A DNA stretch of 64,000 nt from NCBI RefSeq assembly GCF_000721105.1, contig NZ_JOEV01000017.1:165533-229532 (forward strand), given 5' to 3'. Every line of letters begins with the position of its first letter. Positions within the stretch are counted from its first letter, which is position 1. This document shows positions 45,410-54,652 of this stretch, piece after piece. The notes under the pieces are model-generated. The model saw only the letters and a list, made by a program, of their open reading frames with translations. It had not been told where the DNA came from and did no database searches. The translations under genes and the position numbers were made by a program. Source of the DNA: Streptomyces cellulosae (GTDB lineage: Bacteria > Actinomycetota > Actinomycetes > Streptomycetales > Streptomycetaceae).

Positions 45410-47074
45410 GTGACAACGATCACCCCGGATTCCGGGAACCAGGGCCCGCCCAACCCCTCACTTCGCTCCCGGGCGGGTACGCCCGGTACGCTCACCGCCG
45501 TGCCACACGCTGATCAGTCCCAAACCACCCAGAAGGGCGCACCCGTGACATATCCGGGACCGCCCCGGCCGGTCCGGGTCTCCGCCACACACCTCGCGGA
45601 ACTCGCCGATCAGCTGGGTGCCGAAACGCCGGCGGATCCGCAGGGCGGCGCCGAGGTCACGGGCATCACCCATGACTCCCGTGCCGTCCGCCCCGGCGAC
45701 CTGTACGCCGCCCTCCCGGGCGCCCGCCTGCACGGCGCCGACTTCGTCACACAGGCCGCGGGCCTGGGCGCGGTCGCCGTGCTCACCGACCCGACGGGCG
45801 CCGAACGGGCCGCCGCCACCGGCCTGCCGGTGCTGGTCGTCGACGACCCGCGCGCGCGGATGGGCGAACTGGCGGCCACCATCTACGGCCACCCGGGCCG
45901 CGATCTGCTCCAGATCGGCATCACCGGCACCTCCGGCAAGACCACCACCGCCTACCTCGTCGAGGGCGGCCTGCGGACGGCCAGGTCCACCGGTCTCATC
46001 GGCACGGTCGAGATGCGCATCGGCGACGAGCGCATCAAGTCCGAGCGGACCACCCCCGAAGCCACCGATCTCCAGGCCCTGTTCGCGGTCATGCGCGAAC
46101 GCGGCGTCGAGGCGGTCGCCATGGAGGTCTCCAGCCACGCCCTGGTTCTCGGCCGGGTCGACGGCTGCGTCTTCGACATCGGCGTCTTCACCAACCTCAG
46201 CCCGGAACACATGGAGTTCCACTCCGGCATGGAGGACTACTTCCAGGCCAAGGCGCAGCTGTTCACGCCGGAACGCAGCCGGCTCGGCGTGGTCAACGTC
46301 GACGACGAGTACGGGCGCAGGCTGGCCAAGGAGGCCACCGTCCCCGTCATCACGTTCTCCGCCGAGGGCCACCCGGACGCCGACTGGCGTGCCGAGGACG
46401 TCGAAGTCGGGCCGATGGACTCGACGTTCACCGTGATCGGCCCCAAGGAGGAGCGGATCACGGCCAGGTCGCCGCTGGCCGGGCCGTTCAACGTGGCCAA
46501 CACCCTCGCCGCGATCGTCGCCCTCGCCGCCGCCGGCCTCGACCCGCAGACCGCCGCCGACGGCGTCGCCGCCGTGCCGGGCGTGCCGGGCCGGCTGGAG
46601 CGGGTGGACGCCGGACAGCCATATCTCGCGGTCGTCGACTACGCCCACAAGACGGATGCCGTCGAATCGGTGCTGCGCGCGCTGCGCAAGGTCACCGAGG
46701 GGCGGCTGCACGTCGTGCTCGGGTGCGGCGGGGACCGGGACAGGACCAAGCGGATGCCGATGGGCGCCGCCGTCGCCCGGCTCGCCGACACGGCCGTACT
46801 GACCTCCGACAACCCCCGCTCCGAGGACCCCCTCGCGATCCTGGCCACCATGCTCCAGGGTGCGGCGTCGGTGCCGGCGCACGAGCGCGGCGAGGTCCAG
46901 GTCTTCGAGGACCGGGCCGCCGCGATCGCCGCCGCCGTCGCCCGCGCGCGGCCCGGGGACACCGTGCTGGTCGCGGGCAAGGGCCATGAGCAGGGCCAGG
47001 ACATCGCCGGGGTGGTGCGTCCCTTCGACGACCGCCAGGTGCTTCGCGAAGCTATCCAGCAGACCCAGGGATGA
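45410..47074 (+). CDS. murE: UDP-N-acetylmuramoyl-tripeptide synthetase MurE
   Basis: Adds the third, diamino acid to UDP-MurNAc-L-Ala-D-Glu; in Streptomyces that is LL-diaminopimelate. Motifs include GITHDSRAV, the P-loop GITGTSGKTTT, VAMEVSSHAL, TNLSPEHMEFH, LDYAHKTDAVE-like VVDYAHKTD, and the diamino-acid motif SDNPRSEDP. The 554-residue frame starts at GTG 45410 (AGGA upstream), but the first 45 codons have weaker third-position GC and the family core begins later; GTG 45545, with AAGGG before it, would give a 509-residue enzyme. TACGCT before GTG 45500 offers a third choice. Confidence 0.95.
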   Translation: MTTITPDSGNQGPPNPSLRSRAGTPGTLTAVPHADQSQTTQKGAPVTYPGPPRPVRVSATHLAELADQLGAETPADPQGGAEVTGITHDSRAVRPGDLYAALPGARLHGADFVTQAAGLGAVAVLTDPTGAERAAATGLPVLVVDDPRARMGELAATIYGHPGRDLLQIGITGTSGKTTTAYLVEGGLRTARSTGLIGTVEMRIGDERIKSERTTPEATDLQALFAVMRERGVEAVAMEVSSHALVLGRVDGCVFDIGVFTNLSPEHMEFHSGMEDYFQAKAQLFTPERSRLGVVNVDDEYGRRLAKEATVPVITFSAEGHPDADWRAEDVEVGPMDSTFTVIGPKEERITARSPLAGPFNVANTLAAIVALAAAGLDPQTAADGVAAVPGVPGRLERVDAGQPYLAVVDYAHKTDAVESVLRALRKVTEGRLHVVLGCGGDRDRTKRMPMGAAVARLADTAVLTSDNPRSEDPLAILATMLQGAASVPAHERGEVQVFEDRAAAIAAAVARARPGDTVLVAGKGHEQGQDIAGVVRPFDDRQVLREAIQQTQG

Positions 47075-47078
47075 ACTT

Positions 47079-48509
47079 GTGATCGCCCTCTCTCTCGCCG
47101 AGATCGCAGCAGTCGTCGGCGGGCAGACGCACGACATACCGGATCCGTCCGTCCAGGTCACCGGGCCGGTGGTCCGGGACTCCCGGGAAGCCGGGCCAGG
47201 CTCCCTCTTCGTCGCCTTCGTCGGTGAGCATGTGGACGGCCACGACTTCGCACGGGCGGTCGTCGAGGCAGGCGCCGCGGCCGTCCTGGCGTCCCGACCG
47301 GTCGGCGTGCCCGCCATCGTCGTGGAGGACGTCCAGGCGGCCCTCGGCGCCCTCGCCCGTCATGTCGTACGACGGCTCGGTGCGACCCTGGTCGCCCTGA
47401 CCGGTTCCGCGGGCAAGACCAGCACCAAGGACCTCATCGCCCAGGTGCTCCAGCGCAAGGCGCCCACGGTGTTCACGCCGGGCTCGCTCAACAACGAGAT
47501 CGGGCTGCCGCTGACCGCCCTGTCGGCCACCGAGGAGACCAGGTTCCTCGTGCTGGAGATGGGCGCCCGCGGCATCGGCCACATCCGCTACCTCACCGGA
47601 CTGACCCCGCCGAAGATCGGCCTCGTGCTCAACGTCGGCAGCGCGCACATCGGGGAGTTCGGGGGCCGCGAGCAGATCGCGCAGGCCAAGGGCGAACTCG
47701 TCGAGAGCCTCCCCCCGTCGGACGAGGGCGGCACCGCGGTCCTCAACGCCGACGATCCGCTCGTACGGGCCATGGCATCCCGTACGAAGGCGAAGGTGAT
47801 CCTTTTCGGAGAGTCCGGCGAAGCGGACGTACGCGCCGAGAACGTGCGACTCACGGACAGCGGACAGCCCGCCTTCAGGCTTCACACACCCTCCGGTGCA
47901 AGCGATGTGACCATGCGCCTGTACGGTGAGCACCACGTGTCGAACGCGCTCGCCGCGGCCGCCGTCGCCCACGAACTGGGCATGTCCGCGGAAGAGATCG
48001 CCACCGCGCTCTCCGAGGCGGGCTCCCTCTCCCGCTGGCGGATGGAGGTCACCGAGCGCCCGGACGGCGTGACGATCGTCAACGACGCCTACAACGCGAA
48101 CCCCGAGTCCATGCGAGCGGCTTTGCGCGCGCTCGCCGCAATGGGCAAAGCCTCACAGGCCAAGGGGGGTCGTACGTGGGCGGTGCTCGGCAAGATGGCC
48201 GAGCTCGGGGACGAGGCGCTCGCCGAGCACGACGCGGTCGGACGGCTCGCCGTCCGGCTCAATGTCGGCAAGCTCGTCGCGGTCGGGGGCAGGGAAGCGT
48301 CCTGGCTGCAACTGGGCGCATATAACGAGGGTTCGTGGGGTGAGGAGTCGGTGCACGTGTCCGACGCACAGGCGGCGATCGACCTGTTGCGCAGCGAGTT
48401 GCGCCCGGGAGACGTCGTACTCGTGAAGGCGTCCCGGTCGGTCGGGCTCGAGAGCGTGGCGCAGGCGCTCGTCGAGACCGGTGCCGAGGGTGAGGTTTCC
48501 GCCCGATGA
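47079..48509 (+). CDS. murF: UDP-N-acetylmuramoyl-tripeptide:D-Ala-D-Ala ligase MurF
   Basis: Adds D-Ala-D-Ala to complete the UDP-MurNAc-pentapeptide. The 476-residue Mur ligase has VTGPVVRDSREAGPGSLFVA, P-loop ALTGSAGKTSTKD, NNEIGLPLTAL, ENGARGIGHI-type LEMGARGIGHIRYL, NVGSAHIGEFG and VNDAYNANPESMRAAL. It starts at GTG 47079, four bases after the murE stop, and ends in an ATGA overlap with mraY. Confidence 0.96.
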   Translation: MIALSLAEIAAVVGGQTHDIPDPSVQVTGPVVRDSREAGPGSLFVAFVGEHVDGHDFARAVVEAGAAAVLASRPVGVPAIVVEDVQAALGALARHVVRRLGATLVALTGSAGKTSTKDLIAQVLQRKAPTVFTPGSLNNEIGLPLTALSATEETRFLVLEMGARGIGHIRYLTGLTPPKIGLVLNVGSAHIGEFGGREQIAQAKGELVESLPPSDEGGTAVLNADDPLVRAMASRTKAKVILFGESGEADVRAENVRLTDSGQPAFRLHTPSGASDVTMRLYGEHHVSNALAAAAVAHELGMSAEEIATALSEAGSLSRWRMEVTERPDGVTIVNDAYNANPESMRAALRALAAMGKASQAKGGRTWAVLGKMAELGDEALAEHDAVGRLAVRLNVGKLVAVGGREASWLQLGAYNEGSWGEESVHVSDAQAAIDLLRSELRPGDVVLVKASRSVGLESVAQALVETGAEGEVSAR

Positions 48510-49597
48510 TGAAGCAGATCCTGTTCGCAGGAGTCATTGGCCTCTTCCTGACCCTGGTCGGCACCCCGCTGCTGATCAAGCTCCTCGCGCGCAAGGGCTA
48601 CGGCCAGTACATCCGCGACGACGGGCCGCGCGAGCACGCCAGCAAGCGCGGTACGCCGACCATGGGCGGTATCGCCTTCATCCTGGCGACGGTCGTCGCG
48701 TACTTCCTGTCCAAGGTGTTCACCGGACTCACCGAGGACCGGACCCCTCCGCCGACCTTCTCCGGTGTGCTGGTCCTCGCCCTGATGGTCGGCATGGGCA
48801 TGGTCGGCTTCCTCGACGACTACATCAAGATCGTCAAGCGCCGTTCGCTCGGTCTGCGGGCCAAGGCGAAAATGGCCGGCCAGCTGATCGTCGGCATCAC
48901 GTTCGCCGTGCTCTCGCTCCAGTTCGCGGACTCCCGGGGGCAGACGCCGGCCTCCACGAAGCTGTCGTTCATCACGGACTTCGGCTGGACGATCGGCCCG
49001 GTGCTGTTCGTCGTCTGGGCGCTGTTCATGATCCTCGCCATGTCGAACGGCGTGAACCTGACGGACGGCCTGGACGGCCTGGCCACCGGTGCCTCCGTGC
49101 TCGTCTTCGGCGCCTACACCTTCATCGGCGTCTGGCAGTACCAGGAGTCCTGCGCCAACGGCGAGACCCTGACCAACCCGGGCGCCTGCTACGAGGTGCG
49201 TGATCCGCTCGACCTCGCGGTGATCGCCTCGGCGCTGATGGGTTCCTGCCTCGGCTTCCTGTGGTGGAACACCTCGCCCGCCAAGATCTTCATGGGGGAC
49301 ACCGGTTCGCTGGCCCTCGGTGGTGTGCTCGCCGGTCTCGCGATCTGCTCCCGCACCGAGCTGCTGATCGCCCTGCTGGGCGGCCTGTTCGTGCTCATCA
49401 CGATGTCGGTGGTCATCCAGGTCGGTTCGTTCCGGCTCACCGGCAAGCGGGTCTTCCGCATGGCGCCCCTCCAGCACCACTTCGAACTCAAGGGGTGGTC
49501 CGAAGTCCTTGTCGTGGTCCGCTTCTGGATCATCCAGGGCATCTGTGTGATCGTCGGACTGGGTCTCTTCTACGCGGGATGGGCGGCGGACAAGTGA
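48506..49597 (+). CDS. mraY: Phospho-N-acetylmuramoyl-pentapeptide-transferase MraY
   Basis: Integral membrane enzyme that forms lipid I from UDP-MurNAc-pentapeptide and undecaprenyl phosphate. The 363-residue protein has about ten helices and the family motifs GTPTMGGIAF, VGFLDDYIKIVKRRS (Asp pair for Mg), NLTDGLDGLATG, FMGDTGSLALGG and MAPLQHHFELKGWSE. Start ATG 48506 overlaps the murF stop; the stop overlaps murD by GTGA. Confidence 0.97.
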   Translation: MMKQILFAGVIGLFLTLVGTPLLIKLLARKGYGQYIRDDGPREHASKRGTPTMGGIAFILATVVAYFLSKVFTGLTEDRTPPPTFSGVLVLALMVGMGMVGFLDDYIKIVKRRSLGLRAKAKMAGQLIVGITFAVLSLQFADSRGQTPASTKLSFITDFGWTIGPVLFVVWALFMILAMSNGVNLTDGLDGLATGASVLVFGAYTFIGVWQYQESCANGETLTNPGACYEVRDPLDLAVIASALMGSCLGFLWWNTSPAKIFMGDTGSLALGGVLAGLAICSRTELLIALLGGLFVLITMSVVIQVGSFRLTGKRVFRMAPLQHHFELKGWSEVLVVVRFWIIQGICVIVGLGLFYAGWAADK

Positions 49598-51012
49598 CCG
49601 AGCGGCAGGGGCTCTCCTGGGAGGGCAAGCACGTCACCGTCGCCGGGCTCGGCGTCTCCGGAGTCCCGGCGGCCAAGGTGCTGCGCGAGCGCGGAGCCCT
49701 CGTCACGGTCGTCAACGACGGCGACGACGAGCGGGCCCGCGCCCAGGCCGCCGAACTGGAGGCCCTGGGCGTCACCGTGCGCCTCGGCGACGGCGCGACC
49801 CTGCCTCAGGGCACCGAACTCATCGTCACCGCACCTGGCTGGAAGCCGGACAAGCCGCTGTTCGCGGCGGCTGCCGAAGCGGGCGTCCCGGTCTGGGGCG
49901 ATGTCGAGCTGGCCTGGCGGCTGCGCGGCCCCGACGCGGCGCCCTGGCTGGCTGTCACCGGCACCAACGGCAAGACCACGACCGTGCAGATGCTCGCCTC
50001 CATCCTCAAGGCCGCGGGCCTGCGCACCGCCGCCGTGGGAAACATCGGAGTCTCCCTGCTGGACGCCGTGCTCGGCGAGGAGCAGTATGACGTCCTCGCC
50101 GTGGAGCTCTCCAGCTACCAGCTGCACTGGGCGCCCTCGCTGCGCGCCCACTCCGCCGCCGTGCTCAACCTGGCCCCGGACCACCTCGACTGGCACGGCT
50201 CCATGGAGGCGTACGCCAAGGACAAGGGCCGTATCTACGAGGGCAATCGGGTCGCCTGCGTCTACAACGTCGCCGACAAGGCCACCGAGGACCTGGTGCG
50301 CGAGGCCGACGTCGAGGAGGGCTGCCGGGCCGTCGGCTTCACCCTCGGCACGCCCGGCCCGTCCCAACTCGGCGTCGTGGACGGCATCCTGGTCGACCGC
50401 GCCTTCGTGGAGAACCGGCAGAAGAACGCCCAGGAACTCGCCGAGGTCTCCGACGTCAACCCGCCGGCCCCGCACAACATCGCCAACGCCCTTGCGGCGG
50501 CGGCCCTCGCGCGCGCCTTCGGGGTGCCCGCCGCGGCCGTACGGGACGGACTGCGGGCCTTCACGCCGGACGCCCACCGCATCGCGCACGTGGCCGATGT
50601 GGACGGGGTCGCGTACGTCGACGACTCCAAGGCCACCAACACCCACGCGGCCAAGGCCTCGTTGGCGGCGTACGAGTCGATCGTGTGGATCGGCGGCGGA
50701 CTGGCGAAGGGCGCGACCTTCGACGAACTGGTCGCCAAGTCGGCACAGCGACTTCGCGGTGCCGTCCTGATCGGCGCCGACCGTGCCCTCATCCGGGAAG
50801 CCCTCGCGCGACACGCCCCGGAAGTACCCGTCGTCGACCTCGACCGGACCGACACTGGGGCGATGCTCCAGGCGGTCCAGGAGGCGCGAAGGCTCGCGGC
50901 GCCGGGCGACACGGTGCTGCTGGCCCCGGCCTGCGCCTCCATGGACATGTTCGCCAACTACAACCAGCGCGGTGACGCCTTCGCCAAGGCGGTTCGCGAA
51001 CTCGGAACCTGA
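49594..51012 (+). CDS. murD: UDP-N-acetylmuramoylalanine--D-glutamate ligase MurD
   Basis: Adds D-glutamate to UDP-MurNAc-L-Ala in the cytoplasm. The 472-residue Mur ligase shows an N-terminal Rossmann-like VTVAGLGVSGVPAAKVLRE, P-loop AVTGTNGKTTT, VELSSYQLHW, LNLAPDHLDWHGS, PHNIANALAA and DDSKATNTHAA. GTG 49594 overlaps the mraY stop. ftsW follows after 67 bases. Confidence 0.97.
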   Translation: MTERQGLSWEGKHVTVAGLGVSGVPAAKVLRERGALVTVVNDGDDERARAQAAELEALGVTVRLGDGATLPQGTELIVTAPGWKPDKPLFAAAAEAGVPVWGDVELAWRLRGPDAAPWLAVTGTNGKTTTVQMLASILKAAGLRTAAVGNIGVSLLDAVLGEEQYDVLAVELSSYQLHWAPSLRAHSAAVLNLAPDHLDWHGSMEAYAKDKGRIYEGNRVACVYNVADKATEDLVREADVEEGCRAVGFTLGTPGPSQLGVVDGILVDRAFVENRQKNAQELAEVSDVNPPAPHNIANALAAAALARAFGVPAAAVRDGLRAFTPDAHRIAHVADVDGVAYVDDSKATNTHAAKASLAAYESIVWIGGGLAKGATFDELVAKSAQRLRGAVLIGADRALIREALARHAPEVPVVDLDRTDTGAMLQAVQEARRLAAPGDTVLLAPACASMDMFANYNQRGDAFAKAVRELGT

Positions 51013-51079
51013 CCCGGCCGCCTGCCGGGCGGACCTTGGGAGGGACGCGTGTCGAGGCCGACGTACAGCGGAGAAGCCG

Positions 51080-52435
51080 ATGCCCGTTAGCCGTACCGGA
51101 CGTCCGCCCGTGCAGCGGGCGGCCAGACGGCCCGCCGCCCCCCGCCCGGCGCGCGAGAACCCCTTCCTGCGCCTGTACACGCGCGCCCGCCGCGCCTGGG
51201 ACCGGCCGCTGACCGCCTACTACCTGATCCTCGGCGGCAGCCTGCTGATCACCGTGCTCGGTCTGGTGATGGTCTACTCGGCCTCCCAGATCACCGCGCT
51301 GCAGATGTCCCTGCCGGGCTCCTACTTCTTCCGCAAGCAACTCCTCGCCGCCGTCATCGGCGGGGTGCTGCTGCTGGCCGCCTCCCGGATGCCGGTGAAG
51401 CTGCACCGGGCGCTCGCCTACCCGATCCTGGCCGGCGCGGTGTTCCTGATGGCGCTGGTGCAGATCCCGGGGATAGGGATGTCGGTCAACGGCAACCAGA
51501 ACTGGATCTCCCTCGGCGGCTCCTTCCAGATCCAGCCCAGCGAGTTCGGCAAGCTCGCCCTGGTCCTGTGGGGCGCCGACCTGCTGGCCCGCAAGCAGGA
51601 CAAGAAGCTGCTCGCCCAGTGGAAACACATGCTGGTGCCGCTCGTCCCGGTCGCCTTCATGCTGCTCGGGCTGATCATGCTGGGCGGCGACATGGGGACG
51701 GCGATCATCCTGACCGCCATCCTGTTCGGCCTGCTGTGGCTGGCGGGCGCCCCGACCCGGCTGTTCGTCGGCGTGCTGTCGATCGCCGCCACACTCGGTG
51801 TGATTCTGATCAAGACCAGCCCCAACCGCATGGCCCGGCTCCAGTGCATCGGTGCCACCGAGCCGAAGTCCGGAGCGGCCGACTGCTGGCAGGCCGTGCA
51901 CGGCATCTACGCCCTGGCCTCCGGCGGACTCTTCGGTTCCGGGCTCGGTGCGAGTGTGGAAAAATGGGGCCAACTGCCGGAAGCGCACACGGACTTCATC
52001 TTCGCCGTGACAGGTGAGGAACTGGGCCTGGCGGGGACGCTGTCGGTGCTCGCCCTCTTCGCGGCTCTAGGCTATGCGGGTATCCGCGTGGCCGGACGCA
52101 CGGAGGACCCCTTCGTGAGGTATGCCGCGGGAGGCGTGACCACCTGGATCACCGCTCAGGCGGTGATCAACATGGGTGCGGTGCTCGGCCTGCTGCCGAT
52201 CGCCGGTGTCCCGCTCCCGCTGTTCTCCTACGGGGGTTCCGCCCTGTTGCCGACCATGTTCGCCGTCGGGTTGCTGATCGCCTTCGCGCGTGACGATCCC
52301 GCCGCGCGGACGGCGCTTTCTCTGCGGCAACCCCGCTTTGGTAGAAAGCGGGCGGGGGGCTCTGTGCGGGAGCCTCGGAGATGGAACACGATGCGACGGC
52401 GTGCCTCGTCGGCGCGCACGTCCGGAGAGCGGTGA
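51080..52435 (+). CDS. ftsW: Septal peptidoglycan polymerase FtsW (SEDS)
   Basis: SEDS-family glycosyltransferase that polymerises lipid II at the septum with FtsI. The 451-residue protein has about ten helices (first at 47-67, YYLILGGSLLITVLGLVMVY), the family blocks NGNQNWISLGG, QPSEFGKLALVLW, GGDMGTA, and PEAHTDFIFAVTGEELGLAG, and the C-terminal GVPLPLFSYGGSALL. The ATG at 51080 has GGAG before it. The C-terminal 50 residues are basic and cytoplasmic. murG begins six bases after the stop. Confidence 0.96.
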   Translation: MPVSRTGRPPVQRAARRPAAPRPARENPFLRLYTRARRAWDRPLTAYYLILGGSLLITVLGLVMVYSASQITALQMSLPGSYFFRKQLLAAVIGGVLLLAASRMPVKLHRALAYPILAGAVFLMALVQIPGIGMSVNGNQNWISLGGSFQIQPSEFGKLALVLWGADLLARKQDKKLLAQWKHMLVPLVPVAFMLLGLIMLGGDMGTAIILTAILFGLLWLAGAPTRLFVGVLSIAATLGVILIKTSPNRMARLQCIGATEPKSGAADCWQAVHGIYALASGGLFGSGLGASVEKWGQLPEAHTDFIFAVTGEELGLAGTLSVLALFAALGYAGIRVAGRTEDPFVRYAAGGVTTWITAQAVINMGAVLGLLPIAGVPLPLFSYGGSALLPTMFAVGLLIAFARDDPAARTALSLRQPRFGRKRAGGSVREPRRWNTMRRRASSARTSGER

Positions 52436-52441
52436 ATTTCG

Positions 52442-53539
52442 GTGCATGTCGTACTCGCCGGTGGGGGGACCGCCGGCCACATCGAGCCCGCGCTCGCCCT
52501 CGCGGACGCCCTGCGCAGGCAGGACCCGACCGTGGGAATCACGGCCCTGGGAACGGAGCGCGGCCTGGAGACCCGGCTCGTACCGGAGCGGGGCTACGAG
52601 CTCGCGCTGATCCCCGCGGTACCGCTGCCACGCAAGCCCACCCCCGAGCTGATCACCGTCCCGGGCCGGCTGCGCGGCACGATCAAGGCCGCCGAGCAGA
52701 TCCTGGAGCGCACCAAGGCGGACTGCGTCGTCGGCTTCGGCGGCTACGTGGCGCTGCCCGGCTACCTCGCGGCCAAGCGCCTGGGCGTGCCGATCGTGAT
52801 CCACGAGGCCAACGCCCGGCCCGGCCTCGCCAACAAGATCGGCTCGCGGTACGCCGCCAAGGTCGCCGTCTCCACGCCGGACAGCAAGCTGCGGGACGCC
52901 CGCTACATCGGCATCCCGCTGCGGCGTTCCATCGCCACCCTCGACCGGGCCGCCATGCGCCCTCAGGCCCGTGCAGCCTTCGGGCTCGACCCGAACCTGC
53001 CGACGCTGCTGGTCTCCGGCGGCTCGCAGGGCGCCCGCCGGCTCAACGAGGTGGTGCAGCAGGTCGCTCCGTACCTCCAGCAGGCCGGGATCCAGATCCT
53101 GCACGCGGTCGGTCCGAAGAACGAACTGCCGCAGGTGCAGCAGATGCCGGGGATGCCCCCGTACATCCCGGTACCGTACGTGGACCGGATGGACCTCGCG
53201 TACGCCGCGGCCGACATGATGCTCTGCCGCGCGGGCGCGATGACCGTCGCCGAACTCTCCGCTGTCGGGCTCCCGGCCGCCTACGTCCCGCTGCCCATCG
53301 GCAACGGCGAACAGCGGCTGAACGCCCAGCCGGTGGTCAAGGCCGGCGGCGGACTGCTGGTCGACGACGCGGAACTCACCCCGCAGTGGGTCCAGCAGAA
53401 CGTGCTGCCCGTGCTCGCCGACCCGCACCGGCTGTACCAGATGTCCCGCGCCGCCGCCGAGTTCGGCCGCCGGGACGCCGACGACCTGCTCGTCGGCATG
53501 GTGTACGAGGCGATCGCCGCCTCCCGTGCACACCGATAG
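52442..53539 (+). CDS. murG: UDP-GlcNAc--lipid I N-acetylglucosaminyltransferase MurG
   Basis: Peripheral membrane GT28 enzyme that converts lipid I to lipid II. The 365-residue protein has the first glycine loop VVLAGGGTAGHIEPALA, GFGGYVALPG, IHEANARPGLANK, the third loop VSGGSQGARRLN and the UDP-binding CRAGAMTVAELSAVGLPA and IGNGEQRLNAQ. GTG 52442 starts soon after ftsW, so the polymerase and lipid II synthesis are coupled. Confidence 0.97.
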   Translation: MHVVLAGGGTAGHIEPALALADALRRQDPTVGITALGTERGLETRLVPERGYELALIPAVPLPRKPTPELITVPGRLRGTIKAAEQILERTKADCVVGFGGYVALPGYLAAKRLGVPIVIHEANARPGLANKIGSRYAAKVAVSTPDSKLRDARYIGIPLRRSIATLDRAAMRPQARAAFGLDPNLPTLLVSGGSQGARRLNEVVQQVAPYLQQAGIQILHAVGPKNELPQVQQMPGMPPYIPVPYVDRMDLAYAAADMMLCRAGAMTVAELSAVGLPAAYVPLPIGNGEQRLNAQPVVKAGGGLLVDDAELTPQWVQQNVLPVLADPHRLYQMSRAAAEFGRRDADDLLVGMVYEAIAASRAHR

Positions 53540-53574
53540 GGACCGTATTCCTGTGTAGATGAGGGGCAGTCAGC

Positions 53575-54369
53575 GTGGCCGGATCGACGACCGCCGAGCG
53601 CGGGGAACGCCAGCAGGAGTCGTCCGGCCCGCCGCCCGCCCGGAGGTTCACCCCGCCCCCACTTCGTACGATCATCATTCTCGCTGTCGCGCTGGCACTT
53701 CTCGGCGCGGGCTGCGTCTGGCTGTTCTACGGCTCACAGTGGCTGCGCGTGGAACGCGTGTCCGTCTCCGGAACCCGAGTCCTGACGCCCGCGCAGGTGC
53801 GCGAGGCCGCCGACGTACGGATCGGCTCGCCGCTGATTTCCGTCGACACCGATGCGATCGAGGCCCGGCTGCGTCGGAAATTGCCCCGAATTGACGTGGT
53901 TGAGGCAGTGCGTTCCTGGCCTCACGGAATCGAGCTGAAAGTCACTGAGCGCACTCCGGTTCTGCTTGTCCAAAAAGGCCGAAACTTTGTCGAAGTGGAC
54001 GACGAAGGTGTCCGGTTCGCCACGGTTTCCGAGGCCCCGAAAGGCGTCCCCGCGCTGAAATTGAACCTCTCCGAGCCGGGTTCCCGCGCCCCGAGCCTGC
54101 GCCGTTTCGGCGAGGGCCGACTGGTGCGCGAGGCGGTCCGCGTCGCCAGTGCCCTTCCGGCCACCGTCGCCCGCGACACCCGTACCGTCAAGGTGCGCTC
54201 CTACGACGACATCTCGCTGGAGTTGAGTGATCGTCGTACCGTCGCGTGGGGGAGTGGCGAGAAGGGTGCCGCCAAGGCCCGCACGCTCACAGCTCTCATG
54301 AAAGCCTCCCCGGGCGCTCGGCACTTCGATGTCAGCGTTCCCACCGCGCCCGCGTCATCAGGGAGTTGA
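53575..54369 (+). CDS. ftsQ: Cell division protein FtsQ
   Basis: A 264-residue bitopic divisome protein, with a cytoplasmic arm rich in Glu/Pro, one membrane helix (about 36-57, IIILAVALALLGAGCVWLF) and a POTRA domain (WLRVERVSVSGTRVLTPAQV) followed by the FtsQ beta domain. It links FtsL/FtsB(DivIC) to the divisome. GTG 53575 follows 35 bases after murG. A 283-base gap with the ftsZ promoters follows. Confidence 0.94.
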   Translation: MAGSTTAERGERQQESSGPPPARRFTPPPLRTIIILAVALALLGAGCVWLFYGSQWLRVERVSVSGTRVLTPAQVREAADVRIGSPLISVDTDAIEARLRRKLPRIDVVEAVRSWPHGIELKVTERTPVLLVQKGRNFVEVDDEGVRFATVSEAPKGVPALKLNLSEPGSRAPSLRRFGEGRLVREAVRVASALPATVARDTRTVKVRSYDDISLELSDRRTVAWGSGEKGAAKARTLTALMKASPGARHFDVSVPTAPASSGS

Positions 54370-54397
54370 CGCACATCCGCGCAGGCCAGCACCCTGG

Positions 54398-54428
54398 TTG
54401 GGCAGCGCTACGCCTGATCACATAGGGT
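54398..54428 (+). promoter_or_regulatory. Putative ftsZ promoter, distal
   Basis: TTGGGC (-35) and TAGGGT (-10) are 19 bases apart, 225 bases before ftsZ and just after the ftsQ stop. S. coelicolor ftsZ is known to use several promoters in this gap; which of them this corresponds to is not settled here. Confidence 0.4.
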
Positions 54429-54459
54429 GAAAAGAAAAACGGGAGGTTCGGCGTGTTCG

Positions 54460-54489
54460 TTGAACGTGCGCCACTTGTCGACTTAGTGT
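54460..54489 (+). promoter_or_regulatory. Putative ftsZ promoter, proximal
   Basis: TTGAAC (-35) and TAGTGT (-10) are 18 bases apart, 164 bases before the ftsZ start. Downstream an inverted repeat TAACCCT-AAACTTC-AGGGTTA (54525-54545) could fold in the leader. This region is where sporulation-specific control of ftsZ acts in relatives. Confidence 0.5.
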
Positions 54490-54652
54490 CCTGTTCAGAA
54501 GACTCCAGGGAACACACACACTGGTAACCCTAAACTTCAGGGTTAGGGTTCGGGTCGGCGCTACGGACCGTCCCATTCGGCATCTGTCGTCGGAACGCGG
54601 GCTCACACCCGCGAGGCGGCGGCAACGTAATTCGAGGCGAGAGGCCTTCGAC

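Noticed and set aside
54525..54552. Telomere-like CCCTAAA and TTAGGG motifs near ftsZ
   Set aside because: They are the two arms of one short inverted repeat in the ftsZ leader; Streptomyces telomeres are long palindrome sets and this is a chromosomal core region.
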